A DNA stretch of 64,000 nucleotides. Origin: Variovorax paradoxus B4 (lineage in GTDB: Bacteria; Pseudomonadota; Gammaproteobacteria; Burkholderiales; Burkholderiaceae_C). Location: contig NC_022247.1 in the NCBI RefSeq assembly GCF_000463015.1, forward strand, positions 3,348,001-3,412,000, given 5' to 3'. Within the stretch, counting starts at the first letter, position 1. Every line of letters begins with the position of its first letter. The notes below the pieces were generated by a model. It was not told where the DNA came from, ran no database searches, and was given only the letters and a program-made list of their open reading frames with translations. Shown here in pieces: positions 60,977 through 64,000 of the stretch. The translations under genes and the position numbers were made by a program.

Positions 60977-62242
60977 TTACTGATAGCCCTTCGGGAACGG
61001 ATCCGGCTTGATCAATTCAGCCGATTCCGCCACCACCTTGAACGTCCCGTCCAGCTGCCCCTGCCCGATGCGCGCCTTGCTCCACAGGTGATGGTTCGCG
61101 TCCAGCTTCACGTAGCCTTCGGGTGCCGTCTTCAGCTCGATGCCCGGCGAGCCGGCCACCACCTTGTCCACGTCGAAGCTGCCCGCCTTCTCCACCGCCG
61201 CCTTCCACAGCCACGGGCCGAGATAGCCCGCCTGCGTGACGTCGCCGATCACCGCGTCCTTGCCGTACTTGGCCTTGAAGGCTTCCACGAACTTCTTGTT
61301 GTTCGGGTTGTCCAGCGACTGGAAGTACTTCATCGACGAGTAGAAGCCCGCGAAGTTCTCGCCGCCCACGCCGGTCATCTCGTCCTCGGTCACGGCCAGC
61401 GTCAGCAGGAACTGCTTGTCGCCCGTGATGCCCGCGGCCTTCAGCTGCTTGTAGAAGGCCACGTTCGAGCCGCCCACCACCGCCGCGAAGATGCAGTCGG
61501 GCTTGGCCACCTTGATCTTGTTGATCAGCGAGTTGAAGTTGGTGTGGCCCAGCGGGTAGTACTCCTCGCCCTTGACCGAACCCTTCTGGAAGTTCTCGAT
61601 GTGCTTGCGCGCGATCTTCATCGAGGTGCGCGGCCAGATGTAGTCGGAGCCCACCAGGAAGAAGGTCTTGGCCTTCTTCTCCTTGGCGCCCCAGTCCAGG
61701 CCCCAGATGATCTGCTGCGTGGCTTCCTGGCCGGTGTAGATCACGTTCTTGCTCTGCTCCAGGCCTTCATAGAAGGTCGGGTAGTACAGGAGGCCGTTCT
61801 CCTTCTCGAACACCGGCAGCACGGCCTTGCGCGAGGCGCTGGTCCAGCAGCCGAAGACCGCGGCGCAATGGTCGTTGACCAACAGCTTCTTCGACTTCTC
61901 GGCGAAGGTCGGCCAGTCGGAGGCGCCGTCTTCCTTGATCACCTTGATCTTGCGCCCGAGGATGCCGCCCATCGCGTTGATCTGGTCGATGGCGAGCTGC
62001 TCGGCCTGGATCGAGCCGGTCTCCGAAATGGCCATGGTGCCGGAGGACGAGTGAAGCTGGCCCACGGTCACTTCGGTGTCGGTCACCGCGAGCTTGGTGG
62101 TGTTGACCTTGGCCGTGGGGAACTGCGACTGGCCGAAGCTCAGGCCGCTCAGGCCCATCACGGGCAGCGCGGCGGCGCCCTGCAGCAGTCGGCGGCGGCG
62201 CAATGCCAGGGCATCGAGGGAGGGATCGGAATCACGCGACAT
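60977..62242 (-). CDS. urtA: Urea/short-amide ABC transporter binding protein UrtA
   Basis: A 421-residue periplasmic binding protein starting at ATG 62242. The leader holds a Tat-like RRRRLLQGAA motif near residue 30. The fold shows the UrtA hallmarks 'VGQLHSSSGTMAISETGS', 'AVFGCWTSASRKAVLPVFE' and 'NGLLYYPTFYEGLEQSKN'. With the adjacent formamidase, the ligand may be a short amide as well as urea. It is the first gene of the operon. Confidence 0.93.
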   Translation of the reverse strand: MSRDSDPSLDALALRRRRLLQGAAALPVMGLSGLSFGQSQFPTAKVNTTKLAVTDTEVTVGQLHSSSGTMAISETGSIQAEQLAIDQINAMGGILGRKIKVIKEDGASDWPTFAEKSKKLLVNDHCAAVFGCWTSASRKAVLPVFEKENGLLYYPTFYEGLEQSKNVIYTGQEATQQIIWGLDWGAKEKKAKTFFLVGSDYIWPRTSMKIARKHIENFQKGSVKGEEYYPLGHTNFNSLINKIKVAKPDCIFAAVVGGSNVAFYKQLKAAGITGDKQFLLTLAVTEDEMTGVGGENFAGFYSSMKYFQSLDNPNNKKFVEAFKAKYGKDAVIGDVTQAGYLGPWLWKAAVEKAGSFDVDKVVAGSPGIELKTAPEGYVKLDANHHLWSKARIGQGQLDGTFKVVAESAELIKPDPFPKGYQ

Positions 62243-62492
62243 CAGGAAACTCCAGGCAGGTTGTTGGAAAGGAGAGCCGCGCACCATCGCAGTGCATCGG
62301 ACGGTGCCCCGAGCACCATGGCTGGTACTTTAGAAATCACCTGCGCCGCCGCGAATACGTCATTCAACGTAGCGGCCAGAGGTGCGCCTGCGTCCAGACT
62401 CGCAGGCCGTGCACAGGCGGGCCGAATGCAGGGAGCGCTTCTTGCTGTGTCTGCCTGCCATGCCACCGCCGCCCTCGCCGCAAGAGCCCACC
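62243..62492. promoter_or_regulatory. Divergent region urtA / NCS1 permease
   Basis: 250 bases between the divergent genes; both promoters of the amide operon and of the permease must lie here. A slightly AT-richer patch (GGTACTTTAGAAATC, near 62325-62339) is the only hint of a promoter or activator site. No clear sigma-54 (-24/-12) signature was found by eye. Confidence 0.35.
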
Positions 62493-64000
62493 ATGCCATC
62501 CGTCACCGGCCAGAAGATCTTTCGCATCCGCCGCGACTACAACGCGTGGGTTGCGAACGAAACGCTGGAGGACTACGCGCTGCGCTACACGCCGCGCAGC
62601 TTTCGGAAGTGGTCGGAGTTCCGTGTCGCCAACGCGGCCTTCGGCGCCACTTCCTTCCTGGCGCTGGAGGCCATCGGCGGCGCCATCGCGCTGAGCTATG
62701 GCTTCTCGAATGCGCTGTGGGCGATCCTGGTGGTGGGGCTCATCACCTTCCTCACCGGCCTGCCGATCTCCTACTACGCGGCCCGGCATGGCGTGGACAT
62801 GGACCTGCTCACGCGCGGCGCGGGCTTCGGCTACCTGGGCTCCACCCTCACCTCGCTGATCTACGCGAGCTTCACCTTCATCTTCTTTGCGCTGGAGGCG
62901 GCCATCCTCGCGCTGGCGCTGCAGCTGTACCTCGACTGGCCGCTGCCGCTGCTCTACCTGCTGTCGTCGATCGTGATCGTGCCGCTGGTGATGCGCGGCA
63001 TCACGCTCATCTCGGGCCTGCAGTTGTGGACGCAGCCGATCTGGATCGTGCTGTTCGTGTGCCCGTTCATCGCGGTGCTGGTGAAGAAGCCCGAGCTGTA
63101 TGCCGACTTCACGGGCCTGGTGGGCCGCACCTCCGACAGCAGCAGCTTCGACCCGCTGATGTTCGGCGCCGCCGCCACGGTGGCCTTCTCTCTGGTGGTG
63201 CAGATCGGCGAGCAGGTCGACTACCTGCGCTTCCTGCCCGAGAAGACGGCCGCCAACCGGGGCCGCTGGTGGGCCGCGGTGCTGGTGGCGGGCCCGGGCT
63301 GGATCGTGCCGGGCATGCTCAAGATGATGGGCGGCGCCTTCCTAGCCTTTCTTGCGCTCCAGCACGAGATTCCGGGCAGGCACGCCATCGAGCCCACGCT
63401 GATGTATCTCACGGGCTTTTCGTACGTGCTGCGCGACCCGGCCTGGGTGCTTGCGATCACCACGCTGTTCGTGGTGGTCTCGCAGATGAAGATCAACCTC
63501 ACCAACGCCTACGCGGGCTCGCTGGCGTGGTCGAACTTCTTCGCGCGGCTCACGCACAGCCACCCGGGGCGCGTGGTGTGGCTGGTGTTCAACGTGGTCA
63601 TCGCGATCCTGCTGATGACGCTGGGCGTGTTCGCGGCGCTCGAGCACGTGCTGGGCTTCTACAGCAACATCGCCATCGCCTGGGTCGGCGCGCTGGTGGC
63701 CGACCTGGTCATCAACAAGCCGCTGGGCTGGAGCCCGCGCACCATCGAGTTCAAGCGTGCGCATCTGTACGACATCAATCCGGTCGGCCTGGGCGCGATG
63801 CTGGTGGCGGCCGCGCTGGCCATGCTGGCGTACTCCGGCCTGCTGGGCCAGTGGGCGCGCGCGTTCTCGCCCTTCATCGCACTGATCACGGCACTTCTTG
63901 TCTCGCCCCTGCTGGCCTGGCGCACGCGCGGGCGCTACTACCTGGCACGCAGCGACATCCGGCGCTGGACGCCGGGGCAGATCGTGAAGTGCTCGGTGTG
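62493..64000 (+). CDS. NCS1-family (cytosine/purine/allantoin-type) permease or permease-like sensor N-terminus, partial
   Basis: The frame starts at ATG 62493 and runs off the right edge after about 502 residues. It has about 12 hydrophobic helices with NCS1-like segments 'GLPISYYAARHGVDMDLLTRGAGFGYLGS' (split at the Arg-Gly), 'ALSYGFSNALWAILVVG' and 'VSQMKINLTNAYAGSLAW'. It is divergent from a urea/amide transporter, which suggests a nitrogenous substrate. The frame has not stopped after the last helix and reads 'GQIVKCSV' at the edge. The full protein may therefore continue into a cytoplasmic domain, for example a sensor kinase. Confidence 0.75.
   Translation, partial: MPSVTGQKIFRIRRDYNAWVANETLEDYALRYTPRSFRKWSEFRVANAAFGATSFLALEAIGGAIALSYGFSNALWAILVVGLITFLTGLPISYYAARHGVDMDLLTRGAGFGYLGSTLTSLIYASFTFIFFALEAAILALALQLYLDWPLPLLYLLSSIVIVPLVMRGITLISGLQLWTQPIWIVLFVCPFIAVLVKKPELYADFTGLVGRTSDSSSFDPLMFGAAATVAFSLVVQIGEQVDYLRFLPEKTAANRGRWWAAVLVAGPGWIVPGMLKMMGGAFLAFLALQHEIPGRHAIEPTLMYLTGFSYVLRDPAWVLAITTLFVVVSQMKINLTNAYAGSLAWSNFFARLTHSHPGRVVWLVFNVVIAILLMTLGVFAALEHVLGFYSNIAIAWVGALVADLVINKPLGWSPRTIEFKRAHLYDINPVGLGAMLVAAALAMLAYSGLLGQWARAFSPFIALITALLVSPLLAWRTRGRYYLARSDIRRWTPGQIVKCSV

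Overview
The window is high-GC DNA (by eye about two thirds G+C) with long runs of overlapping genes. Its repertoire (tripartite-tricarboxylate 'Bug' binding proteins, RibB fused to a dead RibA-like domain, TcuAB, a rib-nusB-tol gene string) fits a member of the Comamonadaceae, most likely Variovorax or a close relative. This is inferred from gene content and protein similarity recognised by eye; no search was run. || Layout. 1-3.1 kb (minus): a type IV minor-pilin operon fimT-pilV-pilW-pilX-pilY1; pilY1 runs off the left edge. 3.3-11.1 kb (plus): a housekeeping string ribD-ribE-ribBX-ribH-nusB-aminotransferase-ybgC-tolQ-tolR-tolA, mostly joined by ATGA or GTGA overlaps. 11.1-14.6 kb (minus): dnaE. 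14.7-19.9 kb (plus): trhO, a TctDE-type two-component pair and TctBA-type transporter membrane genes without an adjacent tctC. 20.1-22.9 kb (minus): pirin, flavodoxin, DoxX and a second pirin, divergent from a LysR gene. 24.4-28.4 kb (plus): an FAD amine-oxidase-like protein, gluQ, trmB and an orphan amino-acid-type binding protein. 28.4-42.5 kb: a Crp/Fnr regulator, an HD-domain protein and a catabolic block with two class II aldolases, LysR, TcuAB, a LigI-like amidohydrolase, a D-2-hydroxyacid dehydrogenase and three Bug proteins, ending in a GH3 beta-glucosidase. 42.5-46.8 kb (minus): a frameshifted lipoprotein, a Tat-exported phospholipase C and a YadA-like trimeric autotransporter. 46.9-51.6 kb: a PhnDCE-type transporter, a HAD hydrolase and an RpiR regulator. 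51.7-55.3 kb: a methyltransferase, a small unknown gene, a group II intron inserted just after a terminator, and a small secreted protein. 55.5-62.2 kb (minus): urtABCDE followed by formamidase fmdA and fmdB, a urea/short-amide utilisation operon. 62.5 kb to the right edge: an NCS1-type permease, incomplete. || Cross-cutting signal. Three intergenic sites (20.0, 24.2 and 57.9 kb) carry a dispersed element that folds into a three-tier hairpin with compensatory changes in its stems. One copy sits inside a second repeated module whose uninterrupted form is seen beside another copy. I do not recognise this family, and it is the best candidate for something undescribed here.
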